Made by a program: the position numbers and the translations under genes
Part shown: positions 27,565 through 36,204 of the stretch, one piece after another
Numbering within the stretch: the stretch's first letter is position 1
How the letters are laid out: each line of letters begins with the position of its first letter
DNA from: Aquimarina mycalae
GTDB lineage: Bacteria > Bacteroidota > Bacteroidia > Flavobacteriales > Flavobacteriaceae
Assembly (NCBI RefSeq): GCF_029906345.1
Contig: NZ_JARYGY010000002.1
Coordinates: forward strand, 587,901-651,900
Direction of reading: 5' to 3'
Length of the DNA: 64,000 nt
Notes under the pieces: model-generated
Seen by the model: only the letters and a program-made list of their open reading frames with translations
Database searches by the model: none
Told to the model about the DNA's origin: nothing

Positions 27565-27624
27565 AATGATTCTGATATAAGTTGAGTACCTTTTTCAATC
27601 TTAACATAATATAACCACTACAAA

Positions 27625-27975
27625 ATGAATAAAAAATTTATAGGATTAATCGCAGTTTTATTGTTATGTATCGGAGCTTTGGCATATAACACATATACCA
27701 AGAGAGAAAACCTTATCAAAAATGGTGAACTCACAAAAGCAGTTATAGAAAAAATAACAACCAACAAATATGATAATGAATTATCTCCCACAGTAGAGAA
27801 CATACATATCAAATATAAATACATCGTAAATACTAAAGAATTTATACAAACACAAGAGATTTCAAGACATGAACATGACTTGTATTTTGCAACAACAGGT
27901 AAGGTAGGAGACTCCGTTACTATAACATATGACACTAAGAACCCTACAAATTCTAAGATTGAAAAAACCAAATAA
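27625..27975 (+). CDS. DUF3592-like membrane-anchored protein
   Basis: 116 residues. An N-terminal membrane helix or uncleaved signal (FIGLIAVLLLCIGALAY) precedes a small beta domain. The pattern NGELTKAVIEKI, IKYKYIVNTKEF, GKVGDSVTITYDTKNP is like the DUF3592 fold, in which a short beta barrel follows one helix. It is the fifth small gene in a row between flotillin and the AAA ATPase. No function is assigned. Confidence 0.65.
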   Translation: MNKKFIGLIAVLLLCIGALAYNTYTKRENLIKNGELTKAVIEKITTNKYDNELSPTVENIHIKYKYIVNTKEFIQTQEISRHEHDLYFATTGKVGDSVTITYDTKNPTNSKIEKTK

Positions 27976-28033
27976 TTATGATATGGTATAAACAAAGGCC
28001 ATAAATATTATACGTATTAAAAAAACTACAAAT

Positions 28034-28291
28034 ATGAACACTATATGCACTAATTGTAAATCTGATAAAATAGTATCTGGAGTTAGAGTCACTGATTTAG
28101 GTGAAGGAAATGCAAAATTTGATCTTTCTCTTGAAACTTATAAAAAACCAAAAGCTTTCCTTTTTAAAGGAGCTAAAAGATATACTATTAAGGCAAATGT
28201 TTGTTGTTCTTGCGGCAAAGTAGAAACATATATAGAAAACCCTGAAGAATTGTGGGCAGAAAATCAAAAAAACAAACTGAGGCTACAATAA
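28034..28291 (+). CDS. Small two-CxxC (zinc-ribbon-like) protein
   Basis: 85 residues. CTNC at 5-8 and CCSC near 57-60 give two Cys-x-x-Cys knuckles on either side of a beta-rich segment, the arrangement of a zinc ribbon. No signal peptide. Same strand and close spacing as the neighbours in the PspA cluster. Family not recognised. Confidence 0.65.
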   Translation: MNTICTNCKSDKIVSGVRVTDLGEGNAKFDLSLETYKKPKAFLFKGAKRYTIKANVCCSCGKVETYIENPEELWAENQKNKLRLQ

Positions 28292-28311
28292 TTTAAATTA
28301 AAAACCTTAAT

Positions 28312-28333
28312 TGTCAGACTGAGCTTGTCGAAG
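28312..28333 (+). repeat. REP-like repeat, copy 1
   Basis: TGTCAGACTGAGCTTGTCGA plus AG. The inverse of this sequence occurs at 28618 and 39159 and a forward copy at 39118. Such GAGCTTGTCGAAG repeats are abundant in flavobacterial genomes. Confidence 0.8.
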
Positions 28334-28352
28334 TCCTTATGAAAACGAAATA

Positions 28353-28637
28353 ATGAAATTATATTATGTATACATAGTTCAATGCAAAGACAATTCCTTT
28401 TACATAGGAATTACTAATAATCTGAAAAGAAGACCTGTAAATTTGAAGTGGTTTGAAACTTTTACTAATGCAAATGAAGCAATTAAAATTGAAAAAAAAT
28501 TAAAAGGTTGGAGTAGAAGGAAGAAAACCGCACTTATTGAAGAAAACTGGTGCAAATTAATTGAGTATTCTAAAAATTATACTCAGTTTGGGAACGACAT
28601 TGACAACATTAGAGAGTCTTCGACAAGCTCAGACTGA
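28353..28637 (+). CDS. GIY-YIG nuclease-like protein, internally shortened
   Basis: 94 residues. It begins with the usual MKLYYVYIVQCKDNSFYIG and keeps the conserved downstream LKWFETFTNANEAIKIEKKL, KGWSRRKK and the Lys/Glu region. Between NLKRR and PVNLKWFE about 20 residues usually present in this family (the LxEHN...TxxR segment with catalytic residues) are missing, so it is probably inactive. The C-terminal residues SSTSSD are read from the REP copy that overlaps the stop. REP copies flank it on both sides, so the gene plus repeats may have arrived as a unit. Confidence 0.75.
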   Translation: MKLYYVYIVQCKDNSFYIGITNNLKRRPVNLKWFETFTNANEAIKIEKKLKGWSRRKKTALIEENWCKLIEYSKNYTQFGNDIDNIRESSTSSD

Positions 28638-28639
28638 CA
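28618..28639 (-). repeat. REP-like repeat, copy 2 (inverted)
   Basis: CTTCGACAAGCTCAGACTGA then CA: the inverse of copy 1 with one difference. It overlaps the 3' end of the GIY-YIG gene and codes for its last residues. Confidence 0.8.
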
Positions 28640-28664
28640 TCAGAACTAACAACTAAAAATTAAT

Positions 28665-28701
28665 TGTCAGACTGAGTTCGCTGAAATCACTATGAAACGG
28701 A
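28665..28701 (+). repeat. REP-like repeat, copy 3 (diverged)
   Basis: TGTCAGACTGAG followed by TTCGCTGAAATCAC and TATGAAACG. Copy 1 has the same order around 28308-28348 (AATTGTCAGACTGAG, GAA, TC, ATGAAAACG), so copies 1 and 3 form imperfect direct repeats of about 40 bp around the GIY-YIG gene. Confidence 0.65.
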
Positions 28702-28725
28702 TAAGATATTCGATTGCAAATAACT

Positions 28726-31700
28726 ATGGAAGAAACCAACACGAATAACATACAGCTAGACGGAGGAACCTACGAGATCATTCAAAATCGTTTGCAAAAA
28801 CAAAAGAACGAACTCCAAAACCGTCTTACTCAATTAAATGATGCTAGAAAAGAGGTTTTTGGTAGTGTAGAAACGAAGCTCATTGCCAATAATCGAATAA
28901 ATACAGAAAACAACTGTATCGCAAGAGATATCGTAACTATAGGTAATTTTTGTCTTTTTGGATATAATGTTCACTTTGGGTTACGAACAGAAATAAAACT
29001 AGAAGATGTATTTAGTATATATACATACACTGAAGATCATTTTGCCAATAAAAAACTTGATTTAATTAGTGACCCCATATTTATAGATGACTTTACCAAT
29101 CTCTATAAATACTATCGCAATACCATCTTTTCTAAATTTGCCATAGTTGGAAATTACCTGCATATGGTATTTCAGCTAAGTGAAAGTGTTTCTGACATTA
29201 AAACCTTTAAATGGTTAATTAATGAAGGTGCGCTTACCTATGTTGATAACCGTAGTGAACACGAGTTTAAGTTTCCCAAACAATACGATTTTGATTGGAT
29301 AGAAGTCACACGTGACATGCATCGTTATGGAACACATCCACATATATCTATACTAGACAAAGTTTTTGTAGAAACTGTAGGAGGTGATCTAACTATCAAA
29401 ATCGAGGATAATACCGATGATGGGAAAGGAATTTATAATGAAACGGTGGCACAGGTTGATCAAACCTTGGATGATGGCCAATATCGATATGCGGATCTAG
29501 GGAATCTAATCGCGTTAGAGATAAAACCTTTTCAAGAATCTCCGCGTTACTTTGTATACAATCACAAGGTTCAGGAAGTCAAAAAAATCGAATGCATAAA
29601 AGATGCTTGTGTATTACTACCAGATGATCAAGGGATCATCTATCCTAATGGATATTATTTGCAATCTGGAGAAGTAAAACTATTCAGTAATGAGATTTCT
29701 GATGTAAAGTTTCAAGAAAAAATAAGTTCTCCTAATGGAGAAGATTTCTTGTACGTCTTTTATGAAAGTGAAAAAGGACTCTATACTTTGATGTCTTACA
29801 ATGTTATTGAGCAAGAAGTAAAAACACCAATTATTTGTAATGGATTTACCATTTTAGAACAAGGAGAATTGTGTTATTTCAAAACAGAGGATGAACAAAC
29901 AAAACATCATGTTATTCAGATTTGGCAAACACCTTTTCTAACTGGAAATGAAATTCCATCAGAATACACGGATACGTTATTATATAAAATCGGAAATAAA
30001 GACATTGTAAAAGCAATGGCCGAATGTCACGCACTCATAACACTACTTAACAAAGAGGATAATTATGATGGATTATACGATGATCTGGCAGCGTCTTCTA
30101 ATGACATTGTGGACAGTTATTATTGGATACGAGAAGAAGATACTTGTAGGTTAGACATTCCTTTAGGCGAAATTAATAATGCTGCCAATGCTGCTATCGA
30201 TGAATTCGAAAAAGTAGTACAGCTTCGCAGAAATGCTACGAATATTACTAAAGATACCAAGGATAAGGCAGAAGCTATTTTTGGAAAAATAAAAAGTAGT
30301 TCTTTTCGCTCTATTGATGACTTTGTACAGGTTTTATCTCAATTAAGAACATTGCGTGGCGAAGTTATTGGTTTGCATGACATTAGATATGTAGACACTC
30401 AATTTATTACCGATCTCGAAACTGAAATAGCAACCCAAACGGACAAAATCTCTCAACAATGTGTTCAATTTCTGTTAGATGACAAAGCGCTTCTTCCCTA
30501 TCATAATCGTGTAGGCGAAAAACAAGAAGAACTTGATACTATTAAGAAAGTAATTGAAGCAAAAACACTAGAAGATGAAGTCAATCAAATTGCTAAAGAT
30601 TTAGAAATGTTAATCGACATTGTTTCTAATCTTCAGATTGAAGATACTTCTCATTCTACCAAAATTATTGATGATATCTCTTTAATTTTTGCTACGATTA
30701 ATCAGTTGAAAGCTGGTATCAAAAATAAAATTAAATCCTTAGGCAGTAAAGAAGCTACTGCAGAGTTTGCAGCGCAATTAAAATTAGTAGATCAAAGCAT
30801 TATCAACTACCTTGATATTGCCCATACTCCCGAAAAAACAGATGAACTACTAAATAAAGTATCTGTTCAATTAGAAGATTTAGAAGGGCGTTTTGCCGAT
30901 TTCGAAGAATTCATTTCACAAATCATTGAAAAACGTGAAGAAGTCTACAATGCGTTTGAAGCAAGAAAAAACAGTTTAATTGAAACCAGAAACAAAAAGG
31001 CTGTCGCTCTAGAAAATGCTGCAAAACGAATATTAAAAGGTGTCACTAAAAAAGCCTTGAGTTTTGATGCTGTAGCAGATATCAATGGATATTTTGCATC
31101 AGATCTAATGATCAATAAACTTAGAGACATCATAAATGACTTGATGGACTTGGATGATGCTGGTAAAGCAGAGACTATAGAAACCGCGTTAAAAGTCGCT
31201 AAAGAGGATGCTACACGCAAGCTAAAGGATAAACAAGATCTATATGAAGATGGAGAGAATATTATAAAACTTGGAAAACATAAGTTTGGTGTAAATAAGC
31301 AACCGCTGGATCTTACAATTGTATACAAAGATCATACATTACAATACCATCTTACAGGAACCGATTTTTATCAGGAAATTGAAAATGAAGTTCTACTACA
31401 ATCAAAAAAATACTGGGATCAGGAATTAATCTCTGAAAACAATCTGGTATATCGTGCTGCGTATTTAGCATATAAATTATTTGGTAACAAAAAAGAGAAT
31501 TTACTACACCTAGGAGAAAGTGAGTTATTAGACCTAGTGAAATCTGAAAGTAGTAAAAATTATGCAGAAGGATATATAAAGGGAGTTCATGATGTAGATG
31601 CAGCCAAAATCTTAAAAGTATTAATACACAAAGATCATGATCTTGGATTATTACGCTATAGCTCAGCATCGAGATCTTATGCTCAATACTTTTGGCAAAG

Positions 31701-33642
31701 TTTAAATCCTGAAAAGAAATCCTATTGGAACGCTGCCATTAAAGCTTCTGGTCAAGTGTTAGAAACATTTCCAGACACTACTGCGTATCAAACTGTACTT
31801 TCTGATTTAGAAAAGGAAGTTTCAAACTCTGAAATTATAATAGCATTATCTGAAGAAAAAAGACTTCAGCAGAATAAGCACGAGACTAATCCTACTGATA
31901 TCACGCTAAACGTATCGAGACAAATATCGAACTATCTTTTCGCAGAACTACAAACCGATGATACATTTTGTATTAGTCAAACAGCTCATGAATTACACGA
32001 AGCTTTTATTTCAGAATTAAAAAAGAAGAAGGTATTAAGTAAATTCAAAAAATCTATTGATTTACAAAATATTGATCACCTCAAAGACGTAGTACGCTTA
32101 GCGATACAATGGGTTACTTCTTTTCTAAATGCTTATCACCCTTTGCATATAGCATATGCACATGAGATTGTATGTATTGTGTTGTTTAAAAAAGAATCTG
32201 TTTCAGAAGTAATACATGTCAATCCTTCACAAACCATAGAAGGACTAAAAGGCAGTCATTCAGAAATCATTGAAGGAAATTTAGAATTTAATTATCATCA
32301 TTTTGTTTCAACATTATCTGAGTTTGCCGCTAAAGAGGTTCCTGCTTTTGAAGCATATCGTGAAGCAAAACATATGGTAACTGAAACCTTAAAAGAAGAT
32401 CTGAAGTTACAAGAGTTTAAGCCAAGAGTATTATCTTCTTTTGTTCGTAACAAATTAATTGATCAGGTATATCTACCACTGTTTGGAGATAATTTATCTA
32501 AGCAATTAGGAAGTGTTGGAGACAATAAACGAACAGATAGAATGGGGATGCTACTACTAATTTCGCCTCCAGGATATGGTAAAACAACGTTGATGGAATA
32601 TATGGCCAATCGTTTAGGCTTGGTGTTTATGAAAATTAATGGTCCAGCAATTGGTCACGAAGTTACTTCAGTAGATCCTATGGCTGCAAATAATGCTGCC
32701 GCCAGAGAAGAGCTCAAAAAACTGAATCTAGCTTTCGAAATGGGTAATAATGTAATGTTATACCTGGATGATATTCAACATTGTAATCCAGAGTTTTTAC
32801 AGAAATTTATTTCGTTAGCAGATGGCACTCGTAAGATTGAGGGTATCTATAACGGAAAACCCAAAACCTATGATTTACGTAGTAAAAAATTCTGCGTGAT
32901 TATGGCAGGGAACCCATATACAGAAAGTGGTGAAAAATTTCAGATTCCTGATATGTTAGCCAACAGAGCGGATATTTATAATCTGGGAGATATCATTGGT
33001 GATACAGCAGACTTGTTTAAGCTGAGTTTGATTGAAAATGCATTGACTTCTAATCCTGTACTACATCAATTAAGTAGTAAGTATTTTGAAGATATCTATG
33101 GATTGATAGAGATGGTAGAAACTGGTACTCAAGAAGGTGTCGAACTAAAAGGTAATCATACGAAGCAAGAAATTCAGGATTATCTTGCAGTATTAGAAAA
33201 AGTAGTGATCATACGTAATACAGTAATGCAAGTAAATGCTACATACATACAATCCGCTGCTATGGAAGATTCTTATCGTACAGAACCGTCATTTAAATTA
33301 CAAGGGTCTTATCGTGATATGAGTAAATTGGTTGCTAAAGTGGTTCCGATTATGAATTCGACAGAATTAGAGACCTTACTTCTATCTCACTATGAAAATG
33401 AGTCGCAAACACTTACAAGTGCTGCCGAGGCAAACCTTCTTAAATACAAAGAATTGACCAACACTATTTCGAAAACAGAAACTACTCGTTGGGAAACAAT
33501 CAAGGACACTTTTGTAAAGAATAATAAATTAAAAGGTTTCGGAGATAAAAATGAAATGGCACAAGTATTAGCACAAATGATGCAATTTAGCGAGCATCTA
33601 TCGGGAATTCAGGACGTTCTAAAAAAAGGATTAGAGAAGTAA
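28726..33642 (+). CDS. Giant AAA ATPase, DUF3686 / DNA repair ATPase type
   Basis: 1638 residues from ATG 28726 (an upstream TTG at 28714 is less likely). The N-terminal half resembles the DUF3686 region of proteins annotated DNA repair ATPase; residues about 490-870 are coiled-coil rich. The C-terminal AAA module has Walker A SPPGYGKTTL (Lys1286) and Walker B MLYLDDIQ (Asp1348, Asp1349), then GNPYTESGEKF and NRADIYNLGD as sensor regions. No signal peptide, so cytoplasmic. In stress clusters such ATPases accompany PspA and flotillin; I infer a remodelling role at the membrane. Direct DNA repair activity is not shown. Confidence 0.82.
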   Translation: MEETNTNNIQLDGGTYEIIQNRLQKQKNELQNRLTQLNDARKEVFGSVETKLIANNRINTENNCIARDIVTIGNFCLFGYNVHFGLRTEIKLEDVFSIYTYTEDHFANKKLDLISDPIFIDDFTNLYKYYRNTIFSKFAIVGNYLHMVFQLSESVSDIKTFKWLINEGALTYVDNRSEHEFKFPKQYDFDWIEVTRDMHRYGTHPHISILDKVFVETVGGDLTIKIEDNTDDGKGIYNETVAQVDQTLDDGQYRYADLGNLIALEIKPFQESPRYFVYNHKVQEVKKIECIKDACVLLPDDQGIIYPNGYYLQSGEVKLFSNEISDVKFQEKISSPNGEDFLYVFYESEKGLYTLMSYNVIEQEVKTPIICNGFTILEQGELCYFKTEDEQTKHHVIQIWQTPFLTGNEIPSEYTDTLLYKIGNKDIVKAMAECHALITLLNKEDNYDGLYDDLAASSNDIVDSYYWIREEDTCRLDIPLGEINNAANAAIDEFEKVVQLRRNATNITKDTKDKAEAIFGKIKSSSFRSIDDFVQVLSQLRTLRGEVIGLHDIRYVDTQFITDLETEIATQTDKISQQCVQFLLDDKALLPYHNRVGEKQEELDTIKKVIEAKTLEDEVNQIAKDLEMLIDIVSNLQIEDTSHSTKIIDDISLIFATINQLKAGIKNKIKSLGSKEATAEFAAQLKLVDQSIINYLDIAHTPEKTDELLNKVSVQLEDLEGRFADFEEFISQIIEKREEVYNAFEARKNSLIETRNKKAVALENAAKRILKGVTKKALSFDAVADINGYFASDLMINKLRDIINDLMDLDDAGKAETIETALKVAKEDATRKLKDKQDLYEDGENIIKLGKHKFGVNKQPLDLTIVYKDHTLQYHLTGTDFYQEIENEVLLQSKKYWDQELISENNLVYRAAYLAYKLFGNKKENLLHLGESELLDLVKSESSKNYAEGYIKGVHDVDAAKILKVLIHKDHDLGLLRYSSASRSYAQYFWQSLNPEKKSYWNAAIKASGQVLETFPDTTAYQTVLSDLEKEVSNSEIIIALSEEKRLQQNKHETNPTDITLNVSRQISNYLFAELQTDDTFCISQTAHELHEAFISELKKKKVLSKFKKSIDLQNIDHLKDVVRLAIQWVTSFLNAYHPLHIAYAHEIVCIVLFKKESVSEVIHVNPSQTIEGLKGSHSEIIEGNLEFNYHHFVSTLSEFAAKEVPAFEAYREAKHMVTETLKEDLKLQEFKPRVLSSFVRNKLIDQVYLPLFGDNLSKQLGSVGDNKRTDRMGMLLLISPPGYGKTTLMEYMANRLGLVFMKINGPAIGHEVTSVDPMAANNAAAREELKKLNLAFEMGNNVMLYLDDIQHCNPEFLQKFISLADGTRKIEGIYNGKPKTYDLRSKKFCVIMAGNPYTESGEKFQIPDMLANRADIYNLGDIIGDTADLFKLSLIENALTSNPVLHQLSSKYFEDIYGLIEMVETGTQEGVELKGNHTKQEIQDYLAVLEKVVIIRNTVMQVNATYIQSAAMEDSYRTEPSFKLQGSYRDMSKLVAKVVPIMNSTELETLLLSHYENESQTLTSAAEANLLKYKELTNTISKTETTRWETIKDTFVKNNKLKGFGDKNEMAQVLAQMMQFSEHLSGIQDVLKKGLEK

Positions 33643-33650
33643 TTGGTTTT

Positions 33651-34211
33651 ATGCTTAGAAATGTAAAGATATTATTTTATATAATCGCATTATTATTATA
33701 CACCTCTAACTATGCGCAAAAAGGAAAAGAGTGGAATACTGACTTATTAAAAGACAACCCCAAAATCCTTAAAAAAATCAAAAAAGATGGGATAAAATTT
33801 ATCTCTTCTTTAAAAAATGGAAAAATTGAATACTTTAAGGGCCAAAAACCTCCACAAAATACTTGGCGTTATGAAAAATTGGCGCAATATAGAGATAGTC
33901 TACATTCAGACAGGTTTATTGCTTATGGGGATCTAATAATGCCATCAAACAAAAAAAATTCTTTCTCTTATAATTTTTTTGCAATTGCTAATAAAGACAA
34001 ATACAGTTATTATTATTTTGTTGCAATTGTTTCCTTTGATGTCACCAATAATCTCGAAGTGAAGAAGTCTACCTCCTTTCTCTTAACAGAAAAAAAATCA
34101 TTGATGAGTTGGTGGAATTCTATTTTCTATTTTTACCAAAGTGGACTTGCGGATAAGTTACCTGAAGAATATGTATTTAAGATTTGTCCGCCTCCACCAA
34201 GCAATTTATAA
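33651..34211 (+). CDS. Exported hypothetical protein
   Basis: 186 residues with a signal peptide (NVKILFYIIALLLYTSNYAQ). The mature part is rich in Tyr, Phe, Lys and Asn and ends CPPPPSNL. Not recognised. It starts 8 bases after the AAA gene, so it may be the last gene of that transcript. A weak stem (ACAAT/ATTGT) lies 15-30 bases past the stop without a T-run. Confidence 0.65.
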   Translation: MLRNVKILFYIIALLLYTSNYAQKGKEWNTDLLKDNPKILKKIKKDGIKFISSLKNGKIEYFKGQKPPQNTWRYEKLAQYRDSLHSDRFIAYGDLIMPSNKKNSFSYNFFAIANKDKYSYYYFVAIVSFDVTNNLEVKKSTSFLLTEKKSLMSWWNSIFYFYQSGLADKLPEEYVFKICPPPPSNL

Positions 34212-34276
34212 GATTAGAGAGATCGATAACAATTCAATATTGTTGTCTATTTCCTTAAAATAAAATTTTTTAATAT

Positions 34277-34300
34277 ATTTACATAAGCGCTTATATAAAT
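34277..34300 (+). promoter_or_regulatory. Probable operator of the MarR gene
   Basis: The 12-bp perfect palindrome ATAAGCGCTTAT (34283-34294) extends to a 24-bp inverted repeat with one mismatch, ending 4 bases before the MarR ATG. TATATTTA (34274-34281), a -7-like element, overlaps its left end, so binding there should block transcription: a typical autorepression layout. Confidence 0.6.
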
Positions 34301-34304
34301 ACTT

Positions 34305-34784
34305 ATGAAATATACATTACAACAACTTGGAGAATTAGGTCTAGGATCCAGGCTAAATAGATTAAGTGAATATTTGATGAAAGAAACTCAAGTTATATAC
34401 AATACATTAGGTATTGATTTTGATCCGTACCTCTTTCCTATCTTTAAAATTATAGCTGATCAAAACAACACTACCACTTCTACAATACAAGAACAACTAC
34501 AATACACACAACCCGCTATTACGCAAGCCATAAAAAAATTACTCACCAAAGGATTGATCAAATTTCGGATAGACAAAACAGATAAAAGAAAGAAGCTTTT
34601 TAGATTATCTCAAAAAGGAAAAGAAACACATTTGCAATTGGTTCCTGTATGGTCCGTGATTGACACACATGTAAAATGGCTAACAGAAGGAAGCTCTAAT
34701 AGCCTTACACGTCATCTAACCCATTTCGAAAACCAACTAAAAGAAAAAGCACTAAGTCAAAGAATATTAGAAAACCTAAAATAA
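34305..34784 (+). CDS. MarR-family transcriptional regulator
   Basis: 159 residues. Winged helix at about 45-105: TTTSTIQEQLQYTQPAITQAIKKLLTKGLIKF, then the wing DKTDKRKKLFRLSQKGKE. The start is set by the palindrome directly upstream. It forms a two-gene operon with the GNAT acetyltransferase, 6 bases on, which is a common MarR-GNAT pairing. The ligand is not predictable. Confidence 0.88.
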   Translation: MKYTLQQLGELGLGSRLNRLSEYLMKETQVIYNTLGIDFDPYLFPIFKIIADQNNTTTSTIQEQLQYTQPAITQAIKKLLTKGLIKFRIDKTDKRKKLFRLSQKGKETHLQLVPVWSVIDTHVKWLTEGSSNSLTRHLTHFENQLKEKALSQRILENLK

Positions 34785-34790
34785 TACCAA

Positions 34791-35264
34791 ATGGAAACAA
34801 CACAAAACATTACGATTATACCATTTGACCCTAAATACGCAAAGAATTTTGCAGACCTTAATGTAGCATGGTTAGAAAAGTACTTTGTTGTAGAACCTCA
34901 TGACGTCGATCTATTAGAACGATGTGAAGAAACAATCATCAATAAAGGCGGTTACATTTTCTTTGCAAAATCTGGAGAAGAAATTGCAGGGACATTCTCT
35001 CTGATCAACGTACGAAAAGGAGTTTATGAACTCGGAAAAATGGCCGTTTCTCCAAAATATCAAGGACTTCGTATTGGTCAGCAATTAATGACTTTCTGTC
35101 TAAATTTTGCAAGAGAACAACATTGGTCTAGTCTTATTCTTTACTCTAATACAATACTTGAAAACGCCATCCATATTTATAGAAAATATGGTTTTGTAGA
35201 AATTGATCTTGAAGAAAATTCACCATATCAACGAAGTAATATTAAAATGGAATGCATATTATAA
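34791..35264 (+). CDS. GNAT-family N-acetyltransferase
   Basis: 157 residues. GNAT fold with the acetyl-CoA binding motif A at about 80-95 (LGKMAVSPKYQGLRIGQQLM, with QGLRIGQ as the pyrophosphate loop) and the later IYRKYGFVEI region. It follows a MarR regulator by 6 bases. Substrate unknown. A strong terminator begins 12 bases after the stop. Confidence 0.9.
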   Translation: METTQNITIIPFDPKYAKNFADLNVAWLEKYFVVEPHDVDLLERCEETIINKGGYIFFAKSGEEIAGTFSLINVRKGVYELGKMAVSPKYQGLRIGQQLMTFCLNFAREQHWSSLILYSNTILENAIHIYRKYGFVEIDLEENSPYQRSNIKMECIL

Positions 35265-35275
35265 TACTATCATTT

Positions 35276-35323
35276 ACCCGACAGATTCTAACCTATTGCT
35301 ATTGTAAAATCTGTCGGGTTTTT
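35276..35323 (+). terminator. Terminator of the MarR-GNAT operon
   Basis: ACCCGACAGATT (35276-35287) pairs with AATCTGTCGGGT (35308-35319), followed by five T. Confidence 0.85.
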
Positions 35324-35364
35324 GAAACTTCAACTCTTTTTTAAGAGTTAAAACTTATGAATTT

Positions 35365-36204
35365 TTATGGTTTACGAACTGTATAGTTTTTTCCATAATT
35401 ATTATCCCAATATGTTTCTCCATTTACTTTATATACTACTGCATATACTATTTCAGTAATATCTGCGGGAACATCATATACATATCCCGACCAACGCTCA
35501 AGATTATTCACATTAGGGCTTACAATCGCTTGTTGATATCCACTATACCAATATGGATTATAGTCCAATGAGAAGTTGAATTTAGTCTGCCATCCATCGT
35601 ATGTATATACTACAGATACGTCTTTATCTGGCGCTATATTTCTTACATCCACTACCACATTAAATTGACTTTGATCTGTTCCATATCTCGGGAACAAAGC
35701 ACTATAATTATCATCTGCGCTTACATTTAAATCTTCAATAGCAAAAAATGCACCTTCATGCCTAGACATACTATAATTAATTCCATTGTTATTATCCCAA
35801 TAGACATTCCCATTTACTTCATATCTAATTACAAATTCATCGTCATAAATACGACTTCCTGTATTTTGATAATCCAAGGTCCATATTTCGTCTGTGCCAA
35901 TGCTATAATTATATGACATTGGGATTTCTTCCCAGTTACCATCTACTTTTTGATGGTAGACACTTACTTTTTTTTCAAAAGCTAGATTAGCAACCTTTAC
36001 AGTAAACCTTCTAACATATGTATCAAACCCTCTATAATAACTATAGGATGAAAAAGATTTAACTAAATCAACTGGATTCGAACTTTTGATGGATTGATCT
36101 ACTGTAATTTCATGATTCTCGATACTTTGGTCTTCTAATAAGTCATTATCTGTAGTACAGGAAAAAGAGATCAGACAAACTAGGAAATAAATATATTTTC
36201 TCAT
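35365..36204 (-). CDS. Lipoprotein with two CBM21-like domains
   Basis: 279 residues. Signal peptide with lipobox ending LISFSC (Cys16). Two similar domains, about 60-150 and 175-275, each end in the CBM21 (starch/glycogen-binding type 21) signature: VYWDNNNGINY and TYWDNNYGKNY, with the preceding FEKKVSVYHQKVDGNW and PDKDVSVVYTYDGWQ strands. It should bind an alpha-glucan at the cell surface or in the periplasm. No glycoside hydrolase or SusCD genes are adjacent, so its partner is unknown. Confidence 0.8.
   Translation of the reverse strand: MRKYIYFLVCLISFSCTTDNDLLEDQSIENHEITVDQSIKSSNPVDLVKSFSSYSYYRGFDTYVRRFTVKVANLAFEKKVSVYHQKVDGNWEEIPMSYNYSIGTDEIWTLDYQNTGSRIYDDEFVIRYEVNGNVYWDNNNGINYSMSRHEGAFFAIEDLNVSADDNYSALFPRYGTDQSQFNVVVDVRNIAPDKDVSVVYTYDGWQTKFNFSLDYNPYWYSGYQQAIVSPNVNNLERWSGYVYDVPADITEIVYAVVYKVNGETYWDNNYGKNYTVRKP

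Noticed and set aside
28312-28701. CRISPR array
   Set aside because: The REP copies are few, in both orientations and unevenly spaced, with a gene between them.
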